Source of the DNA: Psococerastis gibbosa | Taxonomy: Eukaryota > Arthropoda > Insecta > Psocodea > Psocidae | Direction of reading: 5' to 3' | DNA length: 64,000 bases | Assembly (NCBI GenBank): GCA_963971405.1 | Contig: OZ020489.1 | Location: 11,780,001-11,844,000 of the forward strand | In this document: positions 24,701 to 36,364 of the stretch, in pieces | Position numbering within the stretch: the first letter of the stretch is position 1 | Layout: each line of letters begins with the position of its first letter | Program-made: the position numbers and the translations under genes | The notes under the pieces: model-generated | Database searches by the model: none | The model's input: only the letters and a program-made list of their open reading frames with translations | Told to the model about the DNA's origin: nothing

Positions 24701-26263
24701 GGTCTTGAAATGATATGGGTGTCTTAATTTTGCTTATTTTGGCTCATTGTATTGTTCTTAACATTGAGCAGTTGCTTTTGCGTGTTCAAAGGTGTAAATG
24801 TAGCTAAAAAAAATTCATTCGTCAGGAATCAGAAAAATAGCTATTTACTTATTTTATTTTTTTAAAGGTCTCTAAAAGATAAAGGTGTCTTAATTTTGTT
24901 TATTTTGGCTCATTGTATTGTATTAAACATTGAGCAGTTGCTTCTGCGTGTTCATCGGTGTAAATGTAGCTAAAAAAAATTCATTCGACAGGAATCAGAA
25001 AAATAGCTATTTACTTATTTTATTTTTTTAAAGGTCTTGAAATGATATGAGTGTCTTAATTTTGCTTATTTTGGCTCAATGTATAGTACTTAACATTGAG
25101 CAAGTGCTTCTGCGTGTTCATCGGTGTAAATGTAGCTAAAAAAAATTCATTCGACAAGAATACCAAAAATAGCTATATACTTATTTTATTTTTTTTAAAG
25201 GTTTTGATATGGTATGGGTGTCTTAATTTGGCTTATTTCGGCTCATTGTATTGTACTTAACATTGAGCAGTTGCTTCTGCGTGTTCATCGGTGTAAATGT
25301 AGCTAAAAAAAATTCATTCGACAGGAATCAGAAAAATAGCTATTTACTTATTTTATTTTTTTAAAGGTCTTTAAAAGATATAGGTGTCGTAATTTTGGTT
25401 ATTTAGGCTCAATGTATTGTACTTAACATTGACCAATTGCTTCTGCGTGTTCATCGGTGTAATTGTAGCTAAAAAAAATTCATTCGACAAGAATAAGAAA
25501 AATAGCTATTTACTTATTTTTTTTTTTAAAGGTCTTGAAATGATATGGGTGTCTTAATTTTGCTTATTTTGGCTCATTTTATAGTACTCAACATTGAGCA
25601 GTTGCTTCTGCGTGTTCATCGGTGTAAATGTAGCTAAAAAAAAATTCATTCGACAGGAATCAGAAAAATAGCTATTTACTTATTTTATTTTTTTAAAGGT
25701 CTTTAAAAGATATAGGTGTCCTAATTTTGCTAATTTTGGCTCATTGTAATGTACCTAACATTGAGCAAATGCTCCTGCGTGTTCATCCGTGTAAATGTAG
25801 CTACTAAAAATTCATTCGACAAGAATAAGAAAAATAGCTATTTAGTTATTTTCATTTTTTTAAGGTCTTAATATGATATGAGTGTCTTAATTTTGCTTAT
25901 TTTGGCTCATTGTATTGTACTTAACATTGAGCAATTGCTCCTGCGTGTTCATCGGTGTAAATGTAGCTAAAAAAAATTCATTCGACAAGAATAAGAAAAA
26001 TAGCTATTTACTTATTTTTTTTTTAAAGGTCTTGAAATGATATGGGTGTCTTAATTTTTCTTATTTTGGCTCAATGTATTGTACTTAACATTGACCAATT
26101 GCTTCTGCGTGTTCATCGGTGTAAATGTAGCTAAAAAAAATTCATTCGACAAGAATACCAAAAATAGCTATTTACTTATTTTATTTTTTTTAAAGGTTTT
26201 GATACGATATGGGTGTCATATTTTGCTTACTTCGGCTCATTGTATTGTACATAATATTAAGCA
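18797..26263 (+). repeat. Large HOR unit, 7,467 bp (45 monomers), copy 2
   Basis: This is the near-identical downstream copy of 11,330-18,796. Alignment continues past the unit end to about 26,355, where ttgcttatttt replaces tttcttatttt. At the joint near 18,797-18,815 the text passes from acataatattaag into the start of the repeat within the shared segment caattgctcctgcgtgttcatcgg. The near absence of differences implies a recent event, or continuing gene conversion. Confidence 0.88.
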
Positions 26264-26355
26264 ATTGCTCCTGCGTGTTCATCGGTGTAATTGTAGCTAA
26301 AAAAAATTCATTCGACAAGAATAAGAAAAATAGCTATTTACTTATTTTTTTTTTT

Positions 26356-27225
26356 TAAAGGTCTTGAAATGATATGGGTGTCTTAATTTTGCTTATTTTG
26401 GCTCATTGTATTGTTTTTAACATTGAGCAGTTGCTTTTGCGTGTTCAAAGGTGTAAATGTAGCTAAAAAAAATTCATTCGACAGGAATCAGAAAATTAGC
26501 TATTTACTTATTTTATTTTTTTAAAGGTCTTTAAAAGATATAGGTGTCTTAATTTTGCTTATTTTGGCTCATTGTATTGTATTAAACATTGAGCAGTTGC
26601 TTCTGCGTGTTCATCGGTGTAAATGTAGCTAAAAAAAATTCATTCGACAGGAATCAGAAAAATAGCTATTTACTTATTTTATTTTTTTAAAGGTCTTGAA
26701 ATGATATGGGTGTCTTAATTTTGCTTATTTTGGCTCAATGTATAGTACTTAACATTGAGCAAGTGCTTCTGCGTGTTCATCGGTGTAAATGTAGCTAAAA
26801 AAAATTCATTCGACAAGAATACCAAAAATAGCTATATACTTATTTTATTTTTTTTAAAGGTTTTGATATGGTATGGGTGTCTTAATTTGGCTTATTTCGG
26901 CTCATTGCATTGTACTTAACATTGAGCAGTTGCTTCTGCGTGTTCATCGGTGTAAATGTAGCTAAAAAAAATTCATTCGACAGGAATCAGAAAAATAGCT
27001 ATTTACTTATTTTATTTTTTTAAAGGTCTTCAAAAGATATAGGTGTTCTAATTTTGCTTATTTTGGCTCATTGTACTGTACCTAACATTGGGCAAATGCT
27101 CCTGCGTGTTCATCCGTGTAAATGTAGCTACTAAAAATTCACAAGACAAGAATAAGAAAAATAGCAATTTAGTTAATTTTTTTTTTAAAGGTCTTAAAAA
27201 GATATAGGTGTCTTAATTTTGCTTA
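26356..27225 (+). repeat. Remnant block related to 39,579-40,400 (offset 13,223)
   Basis: After the 7,467-bp repeat ends, the type order (tgtttttaac, aaaattagc, gtattaaac, gcaagtgc, tatggtatggg, ctcattgcattg, gggcaaatg, ttcacaagac) matches the block near 39.6-40.4 kb. It ends at an out-of-phase breakpoint at 27,226. No gene is present. Confidence 0.78.
27108..27214 (+). repeat. Truncated monomer (~107 bp) at breakpoint 27,226
   Basis: The monomer starting at 27,108 (gttcatccgtg, ttcacaagac) proceeds to ttgcttat. It then jumps at 27,226 to aaatgtagct, which belongs near phase 13 of a monomer. About 59 bp of the monomer is lost. At most one or two bases are shared at the join. The same join occurs at 57,446 and 58,218, so it is an inherited breakpoint, not an independent accident. 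Confidence 0.88.
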
Positions 27226-28330
27226 TAAATGTAGCTAAAAAAATTCATTCGACAAGAATAAGAAAAATAGCTATTTACTTATTTTATTTTTTTAAAGGTT
27301 TTAAAAAGATATAGGTGTCTTAATTTTGCTTATTTTGGCTCATTGTATTGTACCTGACATTGAGCAATTGCTCCTGCGTGTTCATCGGTTTAAATGTTGC
27401 TAAAAAAAATTCATTCGACAAGAATAAAAAAAATAGCTATTTACTTATATTATTTTTTTTAAAGGTCTTGATATGATAAGGGTGTCTAAATTTTGCTTAT
27501 TTTGGCTCAATGTATTGTACTTAACATTGAGCAATTGCTCCTGTGTGTTCATCGGTGTAAATGTAGCTAAAAAAAATTCATTCGACAAGAATAAGAAAAT
27601 TAGCTATATACTTATTTTATTTTTTTTAAAGGTGTTGACATGACATGGGTGTCTTAATTTGGCTTATTTTGGCTCATTGTATTGTAATTAACATTGAGAA
27701 ATTGCTCCTGCGTGTTCATTGGTGTAAATGTAGCTAAAAAAAATTCATTCGACAAGAATAAGAAAAATAGCTATTTACTTATTTTATTTTTTTAAAAGTT
27801 TTAAAAAGATATAGGTGTCTTAATTTTGCTTATTTTGGCTCATTGTATTGTACTTGATATTAAACAATTGCTCCTGCGTGTTCACCGGTTTAAATGTTGC
27901 TAAAAAAAGTTCATTCGACAAGAATAAGAAAAATAGCTATTTACTTATTTTATTTTTTTAAAGGTTTTAAAAAGATATAGGTGCCTTAATTTTGCTTATT
28001 TTGGCTCAATGTATTGTACTTAACATTGACCACTTGCTCCTGCGTGTTCATCGGTGTAAATGTAGCTAAAAAAAATTCATTCGACAAGAATAAGAAAAAT
28101 AGCTATTTACGTATTTTATTTTTTTAAAGGTTTTAAAAAGATATAGGTGTCTTAATTTTGCTTATTTTGGCTCATTGTATTGTACCTGACATTGAGCAAT
28201 TGCTCCTGCGTGTTCATCGGTTTAAATGTAGCTAAAAAAAATTCATTCGACAAGAATAAGAAAATTAGCTATATACTTATTTTATTTTTTTTAAAGGTCT
28301 TGATATGACACGGGTGTCTTAATTTGGCTT
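27226..28330 (+). repeat. Rare monomer subfamily 'K' block, about 7 monomers
   Basis: These monomers share features absent elsewhere except in three related blocks. The features are ggtttaaatgttgc instead of ggtgtaaatgtagc, aaggttttaaaaagatatag, gacatgacatggg or gatatgataaggg, acctgacattg, and aaaattagctatatac. Related blocks lie at about 31,291-31,985, 57,446-57,709 and 58,219-58,990. The subfamily appears only just downstream of the breakpoint join or at the 3,654-bp tandem joint. This suggests a single entry into this part of the array followed by local copying. Confidence 0.82.
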
Positions 28331-31290
28331 ATGTTGGCTCACTGTATTGTACCTAACATTGAGCAATTGCTCGTGCGTGTTCGTCGGTGTAAATTTAGCT
28401 ACAAAAAATTCATTCGACAAGAATAAGAAAAATAGCTATTTCGTTATTTTCTTTTTATAAAGGTCTTAAAAAGATATAGGTGTCGTAATTTTGGTTATTT
28501 AGGCTCAATGTATTGTACTTAACATTGACCAATTGCTTCTGCGTGTTCATCGGTGTAATTGTAGCTAAAAAAAATTCATTCGACAAGAATAAGAAAAATA
28601 GCTATTTACTTATTTTTTTTTTTAAAGGCCTTGAAATGATATGGGTGTCTTAATTTTGCTTATTTTGGCTCATTGTATAGTACTCAACATTGAGCAGTTG
28701 CTTCTGCGTGTTCATCGGTGTAAATGTAGCTAAAAAAAAATTCATTCGACAGGAATCAGAAAAATAGCTATTTACTTATTTTATTTTTTTAAAGGTCTTT
28801 AAAAGATATAGGTGTCCTAATTTTGCTAATTTTGGCTCATTGTAATGTACCTAACATTGAGCAAATGCTCCTGCGTGCTCATCCGTGTAAATGTAGCTAA
28901 AAAAAATTCATTCGACAAGAATAAGAAAAATAGATATTTCCTTATTTTATTTTTTTTAAAGGTCTTGAAATGATATGGGTGTCTTAATTTTGCTTATTTC
29001 GGCTCATTGTATTGTACATAACATTGAGCAATTGCTCCTGCGTGTTCATCGGTGTAATTGTAGCTAAAAAAAATTCATTCGACAAGAATAAGAAAAATAG
29101 CTATTTACTTATTTTTTTTTTAAAGGTCTTGAAATGATATGGGTGTCTTAATTTTTCTTATTTTGGCTCAATGTATTGTACTTAACATTGACCAATTGCT
29201 TCTGCGTGTTCATCGGTGTAAATGTAGCTAAAAAAAATTCATTCGACAAGAATACCAAAAATAGCTATATACTTATTTTATTTTTTTTAAAGGTTTTGAT
29301 ATGATATGGGTGTCATAATTTTGCTTATTTCGGCTCATTGTATTGTACTTAACATTAAGCAATTGCTCCTGCGTGTTCATCGGTGTAATTGTAGCTAAAA
29401 AAAATTCATTCGACAAGAATAAGAAAAATAGCTATTTACTTATTTTTTTTTTTAAAGGTCTTGAAATGATATGGGTGTCTTAATTTTGCTTATTTTGGCT
29501 CACTGTATTGTTCTTAACATTGAGCAGTTGCTTCTGCGTGTTCAAAGGTGTAAATGTAGCTAAAAAAAATTCATTCGACAGGAATCAGAAAAATAGCTAT
29601 TTACTTATTTTATTTTTTTAAAGGTCTTTAAATGATATAGGTGTCTTAATTTTGCTTATTTTGGCTCATTGTATTGTACCTAACATTAAGCAATTGCTCC
29701 TGCGTGTTCATCGGTGTAATTGTAGCTAAGAAATTCATTCGACAAGAATAAGAAAAATAGCTATTTACTTATTTTTTTTTTTAAAGGTCTTGAAATGATA
29801 TGGGTGTCTTAATTTTGCTTATTTGTGCTCATTGTATTGTTCGTAACATTGAGCAGTTGCTTTTGCGTGTTCAAAGGTGTAAATATAGCTAAAAAAAATT
29901 CATTCGACAGGAATCAGAAAAATAGCTACTTACTTATTTTATTTTTTTAAAGGTCCTTAAAAGATATAGGTGTCTTAATTTTGCTTATTTTGGCTCATTG
30001 TATTGTACTAAACATTGAGCAGTTGCTTCTGCGTGTTCATCGGTGTAAATGTAGCTCAAAAAATTCATTCGACAGGAATCAGAAAAATAGCTATTTACTT
30101 ATTTTATTTTTTTTAAAGGTCTTGTTATGATATGGGAGTCTTTATTTTGCTTATTTTGGCTCACCGTATTGTGCTTAAGATTGAGCAATTGCTCCTGCGA
30201 GTTCATAGGTGTAAATGTAGCTAAAACAAATTCATTCGACAAGAATAAGAAAAATAGATATTTCCTTATTTTATTTTTTTTAAAGGTCTTGAAATGATAT
30301 GGGTGTCTTAATTTTGCTTATTTTGCCTCATTGTATTGCACTAACATTGAGCAATTGCTCCTGCATGTTCATCGGTGTAAATGTAGCTAAAAAAAATTCA
30401 TTCGATAAGAATCAGAAAAATAGCTATTTACTTATTTTATTTTTTTTAAAGGTCTTGTTATGATATGGGAGTCTTTATTTTGCTTATTTTGGCTCACCGT
30501 ATTGTGCTTAAGATTGAGCAATTGCTCCTGCGAGTTCATAGGTGTAAATGTAGCTAAAAAAAATTCATTCGACAAGAATAAGAAAAATAGATATTTCCTT
30601 ATTTTATTTTTTTTAAAGGTCTTGAAATGATATGGGTGTCTTAATTTTGCTTATTTTGGCTCATTGTATTGTACTTAACATTAAGCTGTTGCTTCAACGT
30701 GTTCATCGGTGTAAATGTAGCTAAAAAAAATTCATTCGACAGGAATCAGAAAAATTGCTATTTACTTATTTTCTTTTTTTTAAGGTCTTAATAAGATATA
30801 GGTGTCTTAATTTTGCTTATGTTGGCTCATTGTATTGTACCTAACATTGAGTAAATGCTCCTGCGTGTTCATCCGTGTAAATGTAGCTACTAAAAATTCA
30901 TTCGACAAGAATAAGAAAAATAGCTACATACTTATTTTATTTTTTTTAAAGGTCTTGAATAGATATGGGTGTCCTAGTTTTGCTTACTTTGGCTCACTGT
31001 ATTGTACCTTACATTTAGCAATTGCTCCAGCGTGTTCATCGGTGCAAATGTAGCTACATAAAATTTATTCGACAAGAATAAGAAAAATAGCTATTTCATT
31101 ATTTTCTTTTTTTTAAAGGTCTTAAAAAGATATAGGTGTCTTAATTTTGGTTATTTAGGCTCACTGTATTGTACTTAACATTGACCAATTGCTCCTGCGT
31201 GTTCATCGGTGTAAGTGGAGCTAAAAAAAATTCATTCGACAAGAATAAGAAAAATAGCTATATACTTATTTTATTTTTTTTAAAGGTTTT
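27637..31290 (+). repeat. HOR unit, 3,654 bp (22 monomers), copy 1
   Basis: The unit runs from gacatgacatggg at 27,637 through K monomers, the GTCGG type, the gcGAGttc dimers, the ttcaacgtg type and the taagtggagc type. All recur 3,654 bp later, including private markers: gcgtgctcatcc near 28,875 and 32,529, and aaaaattgcta near 30,751 and 34,405. Its central part (28,335 to about 30,660) also matches 8,313-10,640 at offset 20,022. Confidence 0.9.
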
Positions 31291-34200
31291 GACATGACAT
31301 GGGTGTCTTAATTTGGCTTATTTTGGCTCATTGTATTGTAATTAACATTGAGAAATTGCTCCTGCGTGTTCATTGGTGTAAATGTAGCTAAAAAAAATTC
31401 ATTCGACAAGAATAAGAAAAATAGCTATTTACTTATTTTATTTTTTTAAAAGTTTTAAAAAGATATAGGTGTCTTAATTTTGCTTATTTTGGCTCATTGT
31501 ATTGTACTTGATATTAAACAATTGCTCCTGCGTGTTCACCGGTTTAAATGTTGCTAAAAAAAGTTCATTCGACAAGAATAAGAAAAATAGCTATTTACTT
31601 ATTTTATTTTTTTAAAGGTTTTAAAAAGATATAGGTGCCTTAATTTTGCTTATTTTGGCTCAATGTATTGTACTTAACATTGACCACTTGCTCCTGCGTG
31701 TTCATCGGTGTAAATGTAGCTAAAAAAAATTCATTCGACAAGAATAAGAAAAATAGCTATTTACGTATTTTATTTTTTTAAAGGTTTTAAAAAGATATAG
31801 GTGTCTTAATTTTGCTTATTTTGGCTCATTGTATTGTACCTGACATTGAGCAATTGCTCCTGCGTGTTCATCGGTTTAAATGTAGCTAAAAAAAATTCAT
31901 TCGACAAGAATAAGAAAATTAGCTATATACTTATTTTATTTTTTTTAAAGGTCTTGATATGACACGGGTGTCTTAATTTGGCTTATGTTGGCTCACTGTA
32001 TTGTACCTAACATTGAGCAATTGCTCGTGCGTGTTCGTCGGTGTAAATTTAGCTACAAAAAATTCATTCGACAAGAATAAGAAAAATAGCTATTTCGTTA
32101 TTTTCTTTTTATAAAGGTCTTAAAAAGATATAGGTGTCGTAATTTTGGTTATTTAGGCTCAATGTATTGTACTTAACATTGACCAATTGCTTCTGCGTGT
32201 TCATCGGTGTAATTGTAGCTAAAAAAAATTCATTCGACAAGAATAAGAAAAATAGCTATTTACTTATTTTTTTTTTTAAAGGCCTTGAAATGATATGGGT
32301 GTCTTAATTTTGCTTATTTTGGCTCATTGTATAGTACTCAACATTGAGCAGTTGCTTCTGCGTGTTCATCGGTGTAAATGTAGCTAAAAAAAAATTCATT
32401 CGACAGGAATCAGAAAAATAGCTATTTACTTATTTTATTTTTTTAAAGGTCTTTAAAAGATATAGGTGTCCTAATTTTGCTAATTTTGGCTCATTGTAAT
32501 GTACCTAACATTGAGCAAATGCTCCTGCGTGCTCATCCGTGTAAATGTAGCTAAAAAAAATTCATTCGACAAGAATAAGAAAAATAGATATTTCCTTATT
32601 TTATTTTTTTTAAAGGTCTTGAAATGATATGGGTGTCTTAATTTTGCTTATTTCGGCTCATTGTATTGTACATAACATTGAGCAATTGCTCCTGCGTGTT
32701 CATCGGTGTAATTGTAGCTAAAAAAAATTCATTCGACAAGAATAAGAAAAATAGCTATTTACTTATTTTTTTTTTAAAGGTCTTGAAATGATATGGGTGT
32801 CTTAATTTTTCTTATTTTGGCTCAATGTATTGTACTTAACATTGACCAATTGCTTCTGCGTGTTCATCGGTGTAAATGTAGCTAAAAAAAATTCATTCGA
32901 CAAGAATACCAAAAATAGCTATATACTTATTTTATTTTTTTTAAAGGTTTTGATATGATATGGGTGTCATAATTTTGCTTATTTCGGCTCATTGTATTGT
33001 ACTTAACATTAAGCAATTGCTCCTGCGTGTTCATCGGTGTAATTGTAGCTAAAAAAAATTCATTCGACAAGAATAAGAAAAATAGCTATTTACTTATTTT
33101 TTTTTTTAAAGGTCTTGAAATGATATGGGTGTCTTAATTTTGCTTATTTTGGCTCACTGTATTGTTCTTAACATTGAGCAGTTGCTTCTGCGTGTTCAAA
33201 GGTGTAAATGTAGCTAAAAAAAATTCATTCGACAGGAATCAGAAAAATAGCTATTTACTTATTTTATTTTTTTAAAGGTCTTTAAATGATATAGGTGTCT
33301 TAATTTTGCTTATTTTGGCTCATTGTATTGTACCTAACATTAAGCAATTGCTCCTGCGTGTTCATCGGTGTAATTGTAGCTAAGAAATTCATTCGACAAG
33401 AATAAGAAAAATAGCTATTTACTTATTTTTTTTTTTAAAGGTCTTGAAATGATATGGGTGTCTTAATTTTGCTTATTTGTGCTCATTGTATTGTTCGTAA
33501 CATTGAGCAGTTGCTTTTGCGTGTTCAAAGGTGTAAATATAGCTAAAAAAAATTCATTCGACAGGAATCAGAAAAATAGCTACTTACTTATTTTATTTTT
33601 TTAAAGGTCCTTAAAAGATATAGGTGTCTTAATTTTGCTTATTTTGGCTCATTGTATTGTACTAAACATTGAGCAGTTGCTTCTGCGTGTTCATCGGTGT
33701 AAATGTAGCTCAAAAAATTCATTCGACAGGAATCAGAAAAATAGCTATTTACTTATTTTATTTTTTTTAAAGGTCTTGTTATGATATGGGAGTCTTTATT
33801 TTGCTTATTTTGGCTCACCGTATTGTGCTTAAGATTGAGCAATTGCTCCTGCGAGTTCATAGGTGTAAATGTAGCTAAAACAAATTCATTCGACAAGAAT
33901 AAGAAAAATAGATATTTCCTTATTTTATTTTTTTTAAAGGTCTTGAAATGATATGGGTGTCTTAATTTTGCTTATTTTGCCTCATTGTATTGCACTAACA
34001 TTGAGCAATTGCTCCTGCATGTTCATCGGTGTAAATGTAGCTAAAAAAAATTCATTCGATAAGAATCAGAAAAATAGCTATTTACTTATTTTATTTTTTT
34101 TAAAGGTCTTGTTATGATATGGGAGTCTTTATTTTGCTTATTTTGGCTCACCGTATTGTGCTTAAGATTGAGCAATTGCTCCTGCGAGTTCATAGGTGTA

Positions 34201-34944
34201 AATGTAGCTAAAAAAAATTCATTCGACAAGAATAAGAAAAATAGATATTTCCTTATTTTATTTTTTTTAAAGGTCTTGAAATGATATGGGTGTCTTAATT
34301 TTGCTTATTTTGGCTCATTGTATTGTACTTAACATTAAGCTGTTGCTTCAACGTGTTCATCGGTGTAAATGTAGCTAAAAAAAATTCATTCGACAGGAAT
34401 CAGAAAAATTGCTATTTACTTATTTTCTTTTTTTTAAGGTCTTAATAAGATATAGGTGTCTTAATTTTGCTTATGTTGGCTCATTGTATTGTACCTAACA
34501 TTGAGTAAATGCTCCTGCGTGTTCATCCGTGTAAATGTAGCTACTAAAAATTCATTCGACAAGAATAAGAAAAATAGCTACATACTTATTTTATTTTTTT
34601 TAAAGGTCTTGAATAGATATGGGTGTCCTAGTTTTGCTTACTTTGGCTCACTGTATTGTACCTTACATTTAGCAATTGCTCCAGCGTGTTCATCGGTGCA
34701 AATGTAGCTACATAAAATTTATTCGACAAGAATAAGAAAAATAGCTATTTCATTATTTTCTTTTTTTTAAAGGTCTTAAAAAGATATAGGTGTCTTAATT
34801 TTGGTTATTTAGGCTCACTGTATTGTACTTAACATTGACCAATTGCTCCTGCGTGTTCATCGGTGTAAGTGGAGCTAAAAAAAATTCATTCGACAAGAAT
34901 AAGAAAAATAGCTATATACTTATTTTATTTTTTTTAAAGGTTTT
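31291..34944 (+). repeat. HOR unit, 3,654 bp (22 monomers), copy 2
   Basis: This is a direct copy of 27,637-31,290 that begins exactly at gacatgacatggg. The joint lies in ttttaaaggttttga, which is nearly identical on both sides (ggtgttgaca at 27,631 against ggttttgaca at 31,285). After 34,944 the text becomes gatatgatatgggtgtcat, the usual continuation seen at 16,744. The event is therefore a clean homologous tandem duplication. Confidence 0.9.
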
Positions 34945-35700
34945 GATATGATATGGGTGTCATAATTTTGCTTATTTCGGCTCATTGTATTGTACATAAC
35001 ATTGAGCAATTGCTCCTGCGTGTTCATCTGTGTAATTGTAGCTAAAAAAAATTCATTCGACAAGAATAAGAAAAATAGCTATTTACTTATTTTTTTTTTA
35101 AAGGTCTTGAAATGATATGGGTGTCTTAATTTTTCTTATTTTGGCTCACTGTATTGTTCTTAACATTGAGCAGTTGCTTCTGCGTGTTCAAAGGTGTAAA
35201 TGTAGCTAAAAAAAATTCATTCGACAGGAATCAGAAAAATAGCTATTTACTTATTTTATTTTTTTAAAGGTCTTTAAATGATATAGGTGTCTTAATTTTG
35301 CTTATTTTGGCTCATTGTATTGTACCTAACATTAAGCAATTGCTCCTGCGTGTTCATCGGTGTAATTGTAGCTAAGAAATTCATTCGACAAGAATAAGAA
35401 AAATAGCTATTTACTTATTTTTTTTTTTAAAGGTCTTGAAATGATATGGGTGTCTTAATTTTGCTTATTTGTGCTCATTGTATTGTTCGTAACATTGAGC
35501 AGTTGCTTTTGCGTGTTCAAAGGTGTAAATATAGCTAAAAAAAATTCATTCGACAGGAATCAGAAAAATAGCTACTTACTTATTTTATTTTTTTAAAGGT
35601 CCTTAAAAGATATAGGTGTCTTAATTTTGCTTATTTTGGCTCATTGTATTGTACTAAACATTGAGCAGTTGCTTCTGCGTGTTCATCGGTGTAAATGTAG
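34945..35700 (+). repeat. Partial third copy (from 35,143 matches 33,151-33,708, offset 1,992)
   Basis: From ggctcactgtattgttc at 35,143 the sequence repeats 33,151 onward at an offset of 1,992, exactly 12 monomers. Just before the join, 35,131 reads tttcttattttggctcac, a hybrid of the tttcttatttt type and the ggctcactg type. The join therefore falls in the common GGCTCA region. No gene is present. Confidence 0.82.
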
Positions 35701-36032
35701 CTCAAAAAATTCATTCGACAGGAATCAGAAAAATAGCTATTTACTTATTTTATTTTTTTTAAAGGTCTTGTTATGATATGGGAGTCTTTATTTTGCTTAT
35801 TTTGGCTCACCGTATTGTGCTTAAGATTGAGCAATTGCTCCTGCGAGTTCATAGGTGTAAATGTAGCTAAAACAAATTCATTCGACAAGAATAAGAAAAA
35901 TAGATATTTCCTTATTTTATTTTTTTTAAAGGTCTTGAAATGATATGGGTGTCTTAATTTTGCTTATTTTGCCTCATTGTATTGCACTAACATTGAGCAA
36001 TTGCTCCTGCATGTTCATCGGTGTAAATGTAG
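35701..36032 (+). repeat. 332-bp dimer, copy 1 (gcGAGttc pair)
   Basis: Two monomers starting at ctcaaaaaattc are repeated at once at 36,033. They include gttatgatatgggag, gcgagttcatagg, aaaacaaattc, agatatttcc, gcctcattg, and tgcactaac. The read is identical by eye across 332 bp. In the related blocks near 10.1, 15.6 and 30.1 kb this dimer is followed directly by the aaaaaaaattcattcgataag monomer, so the extra dimer is specific to this locus. Confidence 0.9.
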
Positions 36033-36364
36033 CTCAAAAAATTCATTCGACAGGAATCAGAAAAATAGCTATTTACTTATTTTATTTTTTTTAAAGGTCT
36101 TGTTATGATATGGGAGTCTTTATTTTGCTTATTTTGGCTCACCGTATTGTGCTTAAGATTGAGCAATTGCTCCTGCGAGTTCATAGGTGTAAATGTAGCT
36201 AAAACAAATTCATTCGACAAGAATAAGAAAAATAGATATTTCCTTATTTTATTTTTTTTAAAGGTCTTGAAATGATATGGGTGTCTTAATTTTGCTTATT
36301 TTGCCTCATTGTATTGCACTAACATTGAGCAATTGCTCCTGCATGTTCATCGGTGTAAATGTAG
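36033..36364 (+). repeat. 332-bp dimer, copy 2
   Basis: This is the second copy of the preceding dimer. It is followed by the usual ttcattcgataag monomer, which here carries a private aaatatctattt change near 36,397. Together with the 1,992-bp offset this gives the 2,324-bp spacing between 34,489 and 36,813, exactly 14 monomers. Confidence 0.9.

Noticed and set aside
11330..26355. Treating the near-identical 7,467-bp copies purely as an assembly duplication
   Set aside because: Not excluded, but a base difference (16,273/23,740) and distinct flanks on each side favour two real copies; read data are needed to settle it.
27226..28330. Inserted mobile element explaining the divergent K block
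   Set aside because: K sequences align throughout to the same 166-bp monomer; no terminal repeats, target-site duplication or coding capacity.
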